From contig JARGOP010000001.1 in the NCBI GenBank assembly GCA_029233965.1, positions 62,001-126,000 on the forward strand: 64,000 nt of DNA, read 5' to 3'. The translations under genes were made by a program, and so were the position numbers. The notes below the pieces were generated by a model that saw only the letters and a list, made by a program, of their open reading frames with translations, had not been told where the DNA came from and ran no database searches. Below, piece after piece: positions 31,366 through 41,800 of the stretch (position 1 is the stretch's first letter; each line of letters begins with the position of its first letter). Source of the DNA: Verrucomicrobiales bacterium (GTDB taxonomy: Bacteria; Verrucomicrobiota; Verrucomicrobiia; Verrucomicrobiales; DEV007).

Positions 31366-33267
31366 TCACGGAACTGGCAATTGGAAAGCGATGAGGGACT
31401 CGACGGGAACCTGAATGGTTCTCCCCTGCCAAACGAGAGCGATGAACGGATCGCTCAAAACGCCGCGAAGAATCTCGCCATTGAGTAACTCGATGGTGAG
31501 TTCCTCCGGCGTCGACGGAATTGAGGAAAGGTCTCTCTGAATCGATTGAACGGAGTCGGAGTTGACTTGGATTTCCGCCCCTGAATCCTCAAGTCGCATC
31601 GTCCCGTCAGCGAGAGTAGCGCAGAGAAAAGCGTTCCCCCGGAAAAGAAAGCCTCCGGATTCATTTCCGGGCACTTCGTCGAGGCTGAGCCATTCGTTCG
31701 CGCTGCTCGAAATCATCATTGCCGTTGCCCCTGCCTTCCAGATGCGATCAATGAGGTGGGCCGGAATCCTCAAAGAATCGCCTCCCGGTCGCGGCAGGTC
31801 AAGGGTGAGGTCATCGAGAAATCCGGAGAAGAGGGAACCCTTTTCGGTGAGAAAGCGGTGGGTCGGGAACGGCCTCGAAACGTGCGCGACCTCAAGGAGA
31901 GCGGAGACGGCGGGCTCAAATTGCCCCCACGGAGTGAGAAGCGGGAGGGTCAGCTCCGAGGTCGAAGCGAGCGCGAAAACGCTCTGATCCATGAGCTGGG
32001 CCATGCCGGTGGCACCGTCAGGAGCCGTGCCGTCCAGGGATGAGGTGCGCATCATGAGCAGGTTCGCGGCCGCCGGATCGATCGGTTGCGCTTCACTGGA
32101 GCCACTGGCGGTGATGGTGAGTGAACCTGAGAGAACCTCCCCGACCCGGACCTCCCCGTTTCTCAGAAAAAAGACAGGCTTGCGACCGACCCCGCCTCCG
32201 CCGCGAATTGCTGCGAGGTCGGAGAGGGGGAGCGAAATTTCGCCGACGTGATTCGCGAGGATCTTGAAAGGTTCGGGCGATTCGATTGTCCCGGAGACCC
32301 GGTTCGATGAACTCACCCAGTGAATGTCCTCATTCCGGCGTACGATTCCCAAAGAATCCAGAATCTGATTGAGAGGGAGAAGCGTCCCAAGTCCTCCCGG
32401 TGCAGCTGCCTCGCGCGGGAAAGCCGAGGCCGGAATGTTGACGATGCCCACCTTCTCCTGAGATGAGACACCGGGAGCGACGAGCTCATTCTTTGCATAC
32501 CACGCCGAAAACGCCTCTGAAGTCGCGTCCATTCCGGGAAGGGATCGTTGCCCGATCCAGTGGAGCAGCGACTGGGATCCCCCGGGAGGAATCACCAGCT
32601 GGTAGGTCAGGGAGAGTTCACGCCGATTGTTGGATGCGGAAAGGCGCGGACGAAGTGCCTCCCCTTCGCCCCCCACGACCAGGAAGGTGTCATGCCTTCC
32701 CTCCGCGGCGCTGAAATGGACGACGAGACCGAAGTCACGATCATCGAGATTCAGGACTGGTTCCTTCGAAAGCAGTTCCCCATCGACTCCATGCAGGCTC
32801 TGCCAGGCGAACGGGTAGGTTGTGCGCAGGACCACTTCGAGGGAGACGGCTGCCCCTCCCGTATTCAGAATCGTGTCGAGAGACCTGACGCCCCCGCGCT
32901 CGCGGTCGATCCAAAGGTCGCGTTTCAGGGTGAGGGATTCGCGCGATTCCTCCAGCGTGACCCCTGCGTTGTCGGGGAACTCATCCGGTGATCGTACACG
33001 GGCGGAAGTAGGCACGAAGGCCATCCCGTTGACGATCCAGTTCAGGCCTGACTGCAGATACTGCGTCTCGCCTGAGGTAACCGCTCCGTTCCCGGCGGCC
33101 TGCCAGAAAAACCCGTTGGCATCCTGCGTTTGGAAAAAGCGGGCGGGAATCTCCGAAACGCTTTCACCTGCAGTCTCCTGAGCCGAAAGAACACAAGCAA
33201 ATCCCAGGCAAATGGCGCCCCATAACCCCGGGGAAAGGGTGGAAGAAGAGCAAACGGGGGGCACCAT
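31366..33267 (-). CDS. Large secreted hypothetical protein
   Basis: Signal peptide, intact 633-aa ORF, parallel segments with the downstream gene (FFLRNGEVRVGEVLSG vs LFLKDGQVFSAEVEIA). Confidence 0.75.
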   Translation of the reverse strand: MVPPVCSSSTLSPGLWGAICLGFACVLSAQETAGESVSEIPARFFQTQDANGFFWQAAGNGAVTSGETQYLQSGLNWIVNGMAFVPTSARVRSPDEFPDNAGVTLEESRESLTLKRDLWIDRERGGVRSLDTILNTGGAAVSLEVVLRTTYPFAWQSLHGVDGELLSKEPVLNLDDRDFGLVVHFSAAEGRHDTFLVVGGEGEALRPRLSASNNRRELSLTYQLVIPPGGSQSLLHWIGQRSLPGMDATSEAFSAWYAKNELVAPGVSSQEKVGIVNIPASAFPREAAAPGGLGTLLPLNQILDSLGIVRRNEDIHWVSSSNRVSGTIESPEPFKILANHVGEISLPLSDLAAIRGGGGVGRKPVFFLRNGEVRVGEVLSGSLTITASGSSEAQPIDPAAANLLMMRTSSLDGTAPDGATGMAQLMDQSVFALASTSELTLPLLTPWGQFEPAVSALLEVAHVSRPFPTHRFLTEKGSLFSGFLDDLTLDLPRPGGDSLRIPAHLIDRIWKAGATAMMISSSANEWLSLDEVPGNESGGFLFRGNAFLCATLADGTMRLEDSGAEIQVNSDSVQSIQRDLSSIPSTPEELTIELLNGEILRGVLSDPFIALVWQGRTIQVPVESLIAFQLPVP

Positions 33268-33430
33268 CGGTAAAGGTAACGAATATCAACGGCTTGAAAA
33301 CCCAATTTTCATGACTTTAGACCGTTTCGATGGCGGTGATACGTTGCTTTGATTTCGTTTTAGGCGTTGAAAGGAGGACGGAATCATCGGAATGGTTCCC
33401 CCACCCTTTTGACCCTGCCCCTTTTTCCTT

Positions 33431-33769
33431 TTGAGCGACTCCCCCAAGAAGATCCTGTATTGCCGCTGCGCCTTTGCTCAAGTCGTCGCTGAAGGCGTAA
33501 AAAACGAGGTTCTGGAGCGGCTTTGCGACTCAGGCGTCAGCTTCGAAACGGTCTCTGATCTCTGTGAAATGTCGGCTCGAAAAGATCCCCGGCTTGAAAA
33601 GATGATCGCTGGCGAGGCTCCCGTTCAAATCGCGGCCTGCTATCCCCGCGCTGTGAAGTGGCTCTTTCACCAGGCCGGGGTTCCTTTTCCCGACGAAGAG
33701 AAAGTCGAGGTCCTGAATATGCGGGAAGAAACCGCTGAAGAAATTTCCAACAAGCTTCTCAACAAATGA
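33431..33769 (+). CDS. Small cysteine-containing protein, HdrA-fragment-like
   Basis: TTG start; [10 protein letters not shown] ... [15 protein letters not shown]; stop overlaps the next start (ATGA). Confidence 0.65.
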   Translation: MSDSPKKILYCRCAFAQVVAEGVKNEVLERLCDSGVSFETVSDLCEMSARKDPRLEKMIAGEAPVQIAACYPRAVKWLFHQAGVPFPDEEKVEVLNMREETAEEISNKLLNK

Positions 33770-34638
33770 AAAACGAGATTCACCCCATTCAGGTCATTCT
33801 TTTCGAGGGTAACGGTGCCTCGGCGTGGGAATCTGCGGATCGCCTCTCCGTGACAAGCCGCCTTCTCGATCAGGGATTCTCCGTGATGCGCGTCACCGAA
33901 GAGGCTCAAGCCTCCGTTTTCACGGATGTGTCCAGTGATGCTCAGGTCATCGTTCTCGGTCAATTTGAGGGCGGGACACCGGAGATCTCCGATGCCGCAG
34001 GCGAGCTGAAAATTGAGACCCGTGACACGAGCGGACTGGATGCCGGGTCCATCGTCAGTCTTGTCGACGAAGTGAGGTCGGAATGGAGTGCCGATCTTAA
34101 CCAGCCCGGACAGACCGGCGCATGGAAGCCCTGGTTTCCGGTGATCGACTACGACCGCTGCACGAACTGCATGCAGTGTCTCAGTTTCTGTCTCTTCGAT
34201 GTCTATGGTGTCGATGAAGACAAGCAGATTCAGGTTCAGAACAACGACAACTGCAAGACGAACTGCCCCGCCTGCTCCCGCGTCTGCCCCGAGGTCGCGA
34301 TCATGTTTCCGAAATACAAGAGCGGCCCCATCAATGGTGAGCCGGTGAAACAGGCTGATATTGAGCGCGAGAGCATGAAGGTCGATATCACGGCTCTCCT
34401 CGGAGGCGATATTTACTCCAGCCTCCGGACCCGCAGTGAGAAGGCAAAGTCACGCTTCTCGAAAGAGCGCAGTCCTGACAAAGCCCTCGATGAAAGAAAG
34501 CGCTGTCTCACGAAGCTTCAGCAGTCCGGGATCATCCCGGCGGAAGTGCTCGCCGATCTGGATTTGGCATCACTTCCGTCTCCGGAAGAGATTCAGCGGA
34601 AGGCGGCTGAGATCGCAAAGATGCAGGCGGAGTCGTAG
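33766..34638 (+). CDS. 4Fe-4S ferredoxin-domain protein with unknown N-terminal domain
   Basis: [21 protein letters not shown] ... [20 protein letters not shown]. Confidence 0.85.
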   Translation: MKNEIHPIQVILFEGNGASAWESADRLSVTSRLLDQGFSVMRVTEEAQASVFTDVSSDAQVIVLGQFEGGTPEISDAAGELKIETRDTSGLDAGSIVSLVDEVRSEWSADLNQPGQTGAWKPWFPVIDYDRCTNCMQCLSFCLFDVYGVDEDKQIQVQNNDNCKTNCPACSRVCPEVAIMFPKYKSGPINGEPVKQADIERESMKVDITALLGGDIYSSLRTRSEKAKSRFSKERSPDKALDERKRCLTKLQQSGIIPAEVLADLDLASLPSPEEIQRKAAEIAKMQAES

Positions 34639-34702
34639 GACTCAAGGAGCGGCGGTGTCCCATCGCCTGCGATTCGGGCAATTCGTGTTGCCTTCGTGGG
34701 CC

Positions 34703-34721
34703 GGGCGATAGAAAATCGCCC
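34703..34721. terminator. Possible bidirectional terminator hairpin
   Basis: gggcgat-agaaa-atcgccc between convergent genes. Confidence 0.4.
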
Positions 34722-34739
34722 CTCCTTGTTCTCCCGTGT

Positions 34740-35141
34740 TCAGCTGCATTCTGCGGCAAGCGCTTCGACTTCCTCGTCGGCAAAAACCGTCTCGAGCGTC
34801 TCTCTCGCCCAGGCCTGTGAATCTTCCTGACGTTTCAACAGCCTAAGCGCCAGTGCCTGCACGGCGGGAACTTCGCTCCACACCGTTTGCGCGAGGCAGC
34901 GCCAGTGATCTCCTGCCCTGAATTTCTTTGGTTCACGAACCGCCGTCGCGCAGGCTTCGCAAAGCATGACGCACCGCTCGACTTCAGGACCGCGTGGCTC
35001 CGGCGGGACTTCGACGACCAGGAGCTTCTCCCCGGCCACTTCACAAAGCTCGCACTTAGACTTGGCCCGTCGCGCCAGCTCTTTCCCGAAAGAATTGAGG
35101 TGAGCGACCCGTGCCTGATGTTCCTCCCTGCCCTTGGCCAT
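34740..35141 (-). CDS. PhnA-family (COG2824-like) zinc-ribbon protein, N-terminal half only
   Basis: SKCELCEVAGEKLLVVEVPPEP..CVMLCEACATAV, DHWRCLAQTVWSEVPAVQALALRLL. Confidence 0.75.
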   Translation of the reverse strand: MAKGREEHQARVAHLNSFGKELARRAKSKCELCEVAGEKLLVVEVPPEPRGPEVERCVMLCEACATAVREPKKFRAGDHWRCLAQTVWSEVPAVQALALRLLKRQEDSQAWARETLETVFADEEVEALAAECS

Positions 35142-35146
35142 AAAAA

Positions 35147-36619
35147 TCAGCGGGTGACTTCAGGAATCGGCGCACCTTCGGGAATGTCCTCCCCTTCCCA
35201 GTTCACCTTCCCGTTTTCATAGATCAGAATCCGGGAAGCACTGTTGGGCGCGGGAGGAAGATCTCCCGTCGGCATCCACTTCTTATGCTCAGCGATGACA
35301 TCCGCATATTTCGGATCCCCTGCGAGATTGGTCCATTCGTTAGGATCATTGACCATGTCGTAAAGCTCCTCGGAACCGTCCGCATAAATGATAAAGCGCC
35401 AGTTTTCCGAACGAATCCCGTGATTGCCCGCATTGTGCGTTGTGATCGCAGGTCGGTCGCGCTTCGTCGCCGCGTCCTTGAGCTGGGGCATGAGCGAGAT
35501 CCCTTCAACGCCCTCTTTTGCAGGAAGTCCGGCGAGATCGAGCAGGGTCGGATAAATATCGAGCAACTCAGCCGGCTGCTTGCAGATCTGGCCGTCGACG
35601 ACTCCGGGACCGGCGAAGATCAGGGGGACGCGGGTGCCGTCATCCCAGAGGGTGTTTTTTCCGGTGATCTCCTTTTCACCAATGTGCCAACCATGGTCGG
35701 ACCAGAGAACGATAATCGTGTTTTCGCGCAGGCCGTTGCGGTCGACCGCCTCCATGACCCGACGAACCTGGTCATCGACAAAGGTGGTGCAGGCAAGGTA
35801 GGAGCGGGTCAGATTCATCCACTCGTTGGTATCCTCGAGAAACTCAAGGCGGGGCTCGGGGAGCTTCCAGTGCAAATACCAGGAAAAACGGGGCGTGTCC
35901 TTGCGGTCGTCCCGCTGAATGATCGGCAACGCGGTCGTCTCGATCGGATGCAGGTCGAACCACTTCTGTGTCGCAAAGCACGGGACATGAGGGAGGAAGA
36001 ACCCGCAGGAAAGAAAGAAGGGCTCGTCCTTCGGCATGTTGTCGAGTTTCTCTTCGGTCCAGGAGGCAATCTTGTAGTCGCTTTTGTCCTCATCCTTGTG
36101 AGGGAACAGCCCCCAATCGACGAGCTTCATGTCAGACGGCGTCTTGACCAGCTTTTCTTTCGGGAAAGGCGCGCCTCCCGCCGGAGGTCCGATTTCATCC
36201 CACTCTTCCCCGGGCTTTCGTCCGTAGCCGCCGTGATAAATCTTCCCGGCGGTGTAGGTCCGGTAGCCATGACGGCTGAGATACTTCTGGAGCGGCTCTA
36301 TTTCCGCCAACTCCGGAACATCGCGAAACCAGGGCTTCAGTCCGTAAATTCCGGTCGAGCCGGGGCGCTTCGAAAGCATCAGGCTCGTCCGCGAGGGATT
36401 GCACAAAGGGGACTGACAATGGGCATTCGTAAAAGCCGTCCCCGAGGCAGCGAGCGCATCGATGTGCGGGGTAATCGCATTGGGATGTCCTCCCATGTAG
36501 CCGATCCAGTCATTCTGATCGTCGATCGCGATCATGAGAATGTTGGGCTTATCGGCGGCCGTCGTCACGGAGGCGCAGAGCCCGAGAAGGGAAAAGAAAA
36601 GGGTCTTGAAACTGGACAT
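35147..36619 (-). CDS. Sulfatase (alkaline-phosphatase fold)
   Basis: KPNILMIAIDDQNDWIGYMGGHP; CNPSRTSLM sulfatase signature; signal peptide from ATG at 36619. Confidence 0.93.
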   Translation of the reverse strand: MSSFKTLFFSLLGLCASVTTAADKPNILMIAIDDQNDWIGYMGGHPNAITPHIDALAASGTAFTNAHCQSPLCNPSRTSLMLSKRPGSTGIYGLKPWFRDVPELAEIEPLQKYLSRHGYRTYTAGKIYHGGYGRKPGEEWDEIGPPAGGAPFPKEKLVKTPSDMKLVDWGLFPHKDEDKSDYKIASWTEEKLDNMPKDEPFFLSCGFFLPHVPCFATQKWFDLHPIETTALPIIQRDDRKDTPRFSWYLHWKLPEPRLEFLEDTNEWMNLTRSYLACTTFVDDQVRRVMEAVDRNGLRENTIIVLWSDHGWHIGEKEITGKNTLWDDGTRVPLIFAGPGVVDGQICKQPAELLDIYPTLLDLAGLPAKEGVEGISLMPQLKDAATKRDRPAITTHNAGNHGIRSENWRFIIYADGSEELYDMVNDPNEWTNLAGDPKYADVIAEHKKWMPTGDLPPAPNSASRILIYENGKVNWEGEDIPEGAPIPEVTR

Positions 36620-36650
36620 AACAGGGATGGGTGTTTGATCTAACCCTATT
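36620..36650. repeat. 31-bp element (family B, copy 2)
   Basis: aacagggat-gggtgtttgatct-aaccctatt; abuts the sulfatase start codon. Confidence 0.65.
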
Positions 36651-36685
36651 GACTCGAACGAATCCATCAAGAACCGTATTGCGTC

Positions 36686-37393
36686 ATGCGTGCCTCTCTT
36701 TGTGTCTTTTTCTGCCTCTGGATCTTCACGGTTTCCGCAGAGGAGACGCCGACGGTGGCGACTTTTTCGATCGTTGCGGTGGATCCGGCAACCGGCGAAA
36801 TCGGCGTCGCAGTGCAGTCGAAGATTGTCGGTGTCGGTTCCGTGGTCCCCTTTGCGAAGGCCGGCGTCGGAGCGGTGGCAACGCAGGCCTATGCGAATGT
36901 CGGCTACGGTCCTCTCGGACTCATGGCACTGGAAGCCGGGATGACACCGGAGGACGTTCTCGAACTCCTCACCCGTGATGACCCTCTGCGTGAGATGCGA
37001 CAGGTCGGCGTCATCTCCGCAGACGGAACAAGCGCGAATTTCACGGGAAGAGAGTGCCTGAGCTGGGCCGGCGGGATCACCGGGGTAAACTTTGCCGTTC
37101 AGGGAAATATTCTCACGGGAAGAGAAGTGGTTGAGTCCATGGCCGCCGCTTTCGAAACGAGTGAGGGCGTCCTTGCAGTCCGGCTCATTGCCGCCCTCCA
37201 TGCCGGACAGGAAGCGGGGGGGGATTCGCGTGGTCGGCAGTCCGCAGCTCTCCTCGTCGTTCGCGAAGGCTGGGGTTACGGTGGGTTGAATGATCGTTTT
37301 CGTGACATCCGCGTCGATGAGCATGAGACACCGATCCTGGAACTGGAGCGGGTCTACTGGAAGCATCGTGCGCTCTTCGGGCGACCGAAGTGA
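36686..37393 (+). CDS. DUF1028 domain-containing protein
   Basis: TFSIVAVDPATGEIGVAVQSKIVGVGSVVPFAKAGVGAVATQAYANVGYG. Confidence 0.93.
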   Translation: MRASLCVFFCLWIFTVSAEETPTVATFSIVAVDPATGEIGVAVQSKIVGVGSVVPFAKAGVGAVATQAYANVGYGPLGLMALEAGMTPEDVLELLTRDDPLREMRQVGVISADGTSANFTGRECLSWAGGITGVNFAVQGNILTGREVVESMAAAFETSEGVLAVRLIAALHAGQEAGGDSRGRQSAALLVVREGWGYGGLNDRFRDIRVDEHETPILELERVYWKHRALFGRPK

Positions 37394-37491
37394 TCCTTCA
37401 CCCTCCTCTTCCCACGCTCTCTTCTTCTCAACTTTAGAGGCTCGACCGGGAAGAGGAAGAAGAGTAGGATGCTGAAGAAGACGTTTCAGAA

Positions 37492-38742
37492 ATGCTTGAG
37501 TTTTCCGACGCCCCCTACCAATTCTTCGAAGCGAAGCCGTCGAAGCCGATCATCTGGCTGGCGCGCACCGCGAACCGGCATTTCGTTCTCCCCCGGAAAA
37601 ACCATCGCATCGATGAAATCAAGATCGAGGGGGCGCTCGACGAACTCGCTCACTTACGGGCGGAAGGATGTCGCCTCCTTTTCGTGATCAATCATCCGAG
37701 CCACAGTGATCCTCAGGTCATCACGGAGGTCCATCGGATGCTGGGGATTCCCTCCTGCTTCATGGCCGCTTACGATGTCTACCTGCGCAGCAAATGTGCG
37801 GCCTGGACGATGCAACGTCTCGGAAATTTCTCCATCGACCGGGAAGGCAGCGATCGCAAAGCCATGAGCGCTGCCATTGAGGTTCTCAAGCAGGGAAGTC
37901 AGGCACTCAATATCTATCCGGAGGGGAATGTTTATCTCACGAATGACAGGGTCACGCCCTTTCTCGACGGGACGGCGTTCATCGCCGCTAAGGCGCAGGC
38001 AGCGTTGAAGGACAGGAAGCTGAAGATCATTCCGATCAGTTTGAAATTCACCCATCTTACCGCTCCGCGGGAATCGGTCACGGAGCGAATGCTGCAACTT
38101 GGAGCGGACAGCGGCTACCTTTTTCCTGATGGATCGACGAAGGACCCGATGGGTGCCGTGTTAGGACTCGGTCAACACATTGTGAAGGGATACCTCAACG
38201 ATCATGGCTATGCTGAGGCCCTTTCACATGAGGAAGGCTCTCTCTACGAAATGCTCAAAGGATTTGCAGACCATCTCGTGGATGAATTGGAGAGGGCTCT
38301 TACTCTTTCTCCAGGCGGGGAGCCGTCACTGGTGGATCGCATCCGGAAAATTCGTTCCACAATTCACCAGATCCGAACTGATGAGAAAACGGAAACTCCC
38401 CCTGAGATCTACGGTCTCGCCGACAAGGCAATTCTGGCTTTCCGCATCCATGGTCATCTCACGCCCTACCTCACCGAACACCCGACGATTGATCGCTACG
38501 ATGAAACGGTGGAAAGGATCGCCGAGGATTTCTATTCCAGAGCCATGCCGAGAACCGGCCCCCGCCGCGCCATCGCCCGGTTCGGAACTCCACTTGATGT
38601 GGGCAGCTATCTCGAAGCCGCCGGAGGCAAAGCCCGCGATGCGGTGCGTGCGATGACGCGGGATATGGAGTCGGCGGTTCAATCAGGGATCGACACGATC
38701 AACAAGTCGAATGATACCCCCGGAGCGACGGTGATCGGGTGA
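37492..38742 (+). CDS. PlsC-like 1-acyl-glycerol-3-phosphate acyltransferase domain protein
   Basis: INHPSHSDPQV (HX4D) and NIYPEGNVY motifs. Confidence 0.82.
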   Translation: MLEFSDAPYQFFEAKPSKPIIWLARTANRHFVLPRKNHRIDEIKIEGALDELAHLRAEGCRLLFVINHPSHSDPQVITEVHRMLGIPSCFMAAYDVYLRSKCAAWTMQRLGNFSIDREGSDRKAMSAAIEVLKQGSQALNIYPEGNVYLTNDRVTPFLDGTAFIAAKAQAALKDRKLKIIPISLKFTHLTAPRESVTERMLQLGADSGYLFPDGSTKDPMGAVLGLGQHIVKGYLNDHGYAEALSHEEGSLYEMLKGFADHLVDELERALTLSPGGEPSLVDRIRKIRSTIHQIRTDEKTETPPEIYGLADKAILAFRIHGHLTPYLTEHPTIDRYDETVERIAEDFYSRAMPRTGPRRAIARFGTPLDVGSYLEAAGGKARDAVRAMTRDMESAVQSGIDTINKSNDTPGATVIG

Positions 38743-38748
38743 TGTTCC

Positions 38749-38872
38749 GGAGTGCGACGGCATGATGCCGCGTTGGGAGTGGCAAGGGTCACCAGATCCC
38801 CGCAGTCGCGTAATCACTCCGGGATCGCCATCCCGAAGGCCCTGCGAAAGCGGTGTCGAGCCACCGCACTCC
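38749..38872. repeat. Composite palindromic intergenic repeat (three internal hairpins, 8-bp terminal inverted repeat)
   Basis: ggagtgcg...cgcactcc ends; cggcat-g-atgccg, gggat-cgcc-atccc, gcggtg-tcgagc-caccgc inside; sits between convergent genes. Confidence 0.7.
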
Positions 38873-38879
38873 AAATGGC

Positions 38880-41800
38880 TCACTCTTTCATCAGATAAGC
38901 AAAGAGATCGCGAAGTTCCTCATCGGACATGCCACTCAGCAAACCGGGTGGCATCAGCGAGACCTTGGAGGCTTCGAGTTTCCCGATCTCATTGCGATTC
39001 AGAAGGAGATGCTGTCCCGCCATGTCACGCAGGGTGACCGTATTCGGCGCCTGTTCATGCATGAAGCCGGCCGCGACGCGACCGTCCTTCATCGTCGCAA
39101 CATAGTTGATGTAACCCTCCCGTAATTCGAGTCCGGGGTCGACGATTGCGGGAAGCCAGAATTCAAGATTCTGGCGCTCATATCCAGTGAGGTCGGGCCC
39201 GATGACCCGGCCCTCTCCGAAGAGTTGATGGCAACTTGCGCAGCGGGTTTTAAAATGAAGACTCCCCTGCTCTGCGTTGCCCGTTCCACCGGTGATCGCC
39301 TTTCTGATCCGGGCGATCTCGGCGTCGTTCTCCGACGAAGAACCCGCGACTTGATCCGGCCAATGCTTTTTGATTCCCGCGTCGATCTCAGGATCGCCGT
39401 GGCGGGCAAGCAACTGCACGACGTCAGGCGCGACATTCCGCGCCTTGATCTCAGCCACGTCGATTTTCCCGAGGAAAAGCTTCGCCCACTCCGGGCGGCT
39501 CGCGAGAACCCGATGAGCCGTCGAGCGAACCCCGTGCTCCGCAGGAAGGGTCGATCCATGCCGGGCGAGAATCGTCGTGGCAATGGACTCCGAATCGTAA
39601 CTCGCGAGCGACAACAGGGCGACGCGCTTCAGGGTGCTCTCCTGATCAAGCCCGAGGAGCCGGAGCAAAACCGGGACCACGGAAGGATCGCCGATCTCTC
39701 CGAAGAGCGTTGCCAGTTCGACCCGCTCAATCGGGTCCGACTGGCTGCTCGCGACAACGGCGAGCGCCTTTTTGAGAGCCTCGGGATTCCCCTGCTGAAG
39801 TTGCAGGACCAAATCATTGGCCCCGACCGTTTCTGCGTAGGATTCCATCTCAGCTTTCAGAGTATCCGGGAGTTCCGGGATTGCGGTCCCCTGGAAGGCG
39901 AGCTGCAAGCCGGTCATGAGACGCTTCTTGGCATCGTCGTCAGGCGCGGCCTGGAGAAGCTTGGCAGCACTCAGGTAGTTCGCTTCCCCGCCCGCCATCG
40001 CATAGCGACGGATGAGTCGCTCCGCGATGAATTTGCGGAAGAGGGCTGAGTTCCAGGTTTCCGGATCGCTCGCGAGGGCTACGATTTCGGTGCGGCCGGA
40101 CTCCGCATGGGCCTCGATTGCCCACCAGAGGAGGAGCGGGATGTGCGGGTCGGTGAGGTCTTCGTCGTGGGTGATCTGGCTTTGAATGAGATTTACTGCT
40201 GCTTTCGTTGGGATCCGCTTAGCGGTGCTCAATACTTGTGCTCTTAGCGAGGGCGTAGATACTTCAGGGGGCTGAATCTTTTCCGAACCGAAATCGAACA
40301 TCTCGGATTGCATCTGGATGAGAGCTTTTCTTACGTCGGGCGGCAGGTCACCTTGTTCCTTCCCTGAAAGAAGTTTCGCGAAGCGATCCCAGTCTGCGTC
40401 ACCCAAGCTTTTCATGTTCGAAACTATTGCTTCGTGATGCTTTCCGCGGTCGTTTAGCAACTCTTGGATCAGATGCCAATTGTAGCCAGTGATTGAATCC
40501 TCAGAAACCTCGACCCATCTCTGGGCATCGGGGAGCGCACTGAGTTCGGCTTTCGAAGGATTCATCCAATCAAATTCAAGGATAGCCCGTTTTCCAACCA
40601 CCCAGTTTGGAGACTTAGTCGCTGACAGCGCTTCACTTGCGGACATTTCACTCAAGTCCCCATGCGCCACCTTCGGCATCGTCCCCTTCGGCTTGATCCG
40701 GTAAATCCGGCCGCTTCCTTTGTGCCAGTCATCGACGGGCCTGACATGACTCAAGCGGCTGTCATACCAATCCGCAAGATAAACACAGCCATCCGGCCCG
40801 ACTCCGCAGAAGACGGGGCGAAACCAGCGGTCATCCGTTTCCAGTAAGGGTTCTTCATCGACGGTTCGAAAGGTGGATCCATCGGGCAGGAGTTCACTGA
40901 CCCAGACAATGTTGTGCAGGGAATTCGCGGCGATGATTTTGCGATTCCATGAATCAGGGAAAAGACCACCTTCGTAAATGCAGAAGGCCTGGGCGAAGCG
41001 TCGCTCATCACCCTCGTGCGCCATGTGGTCGATGTAGCCAAAGGCGTAAGGATTGGTGAGCGGGCCATGCTTGCCCCAGGATTTCTTTCCATACGCACCC
41101 TGCGGGTAATACATGCCACGGGTCTTGCCGTTGTTGGTTCCCGAGAAAACCCGGCCCGCCGAATCGATCTCGAGGGAAAAGGTATTCCCGCCGCCCTCAG
41201 CGTAGAGTTCAAACTGCTTCGTCGTCGGGTGATACCGCCATACTGCCTGCCCCTGCCATTCCACCAATTCCCCGGTCGCCGGATTTTCAACCGCCGCGGT
41301 CGTCGTGCTGCCGGTCACGCCATAGAGCCAGCCATCGGGGCCCCATTTGAGACTGTTGGCGACGGCATGTGTGTCTTCGATGCCAAAGCCGGAGAGGATC
41401 ACTTCCGGGTCGCTGTCAGGATCGGCATCGCCGTCCGCATCCGGGTAAAACAGCAGATAAGGCGGATTGGTGACCCAGATTCCTCCGGCTCCGGTTTCCA
41501 CCGAGGTCGCGATATTCAGGCCGGTGATGACATCCCGATGGGAGTCATAAATTCCGTCGCCGGTCGTGTCTTCAAACACGGTAATCTTGTCCGCGCCCTT
41601 TACCCCGTGCGGCGGAGGCTCCGGGACTTTGTCGAACTGAGCCCTCAGGTGATTGTCGTATTCGATGATCTTGAGGCCGGCGGGGAATTGATATTGCAGA
41701 TACTGCGTGACCCACATGCGCCCCTTTGAATCCCAGCTCAAATGGAGCGGCTGGCCGATGACGGGCTCACTTGCGACGAGTTCGATCTCAAATCCGTCCC

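Noticed and set aside
35285-36643. 452-aa ORF antisense to the sulfatase
   Set aside because: Same reason; the sulfatase reading is strongly supported and the antisense product has no family features.
36620-37366. N-terminal extension of the sulfatase ORF
   Set aside because: The extension has no sulfatase features, overlaps DUF1028 antisense, and a clean signal peptide starts at 36619.
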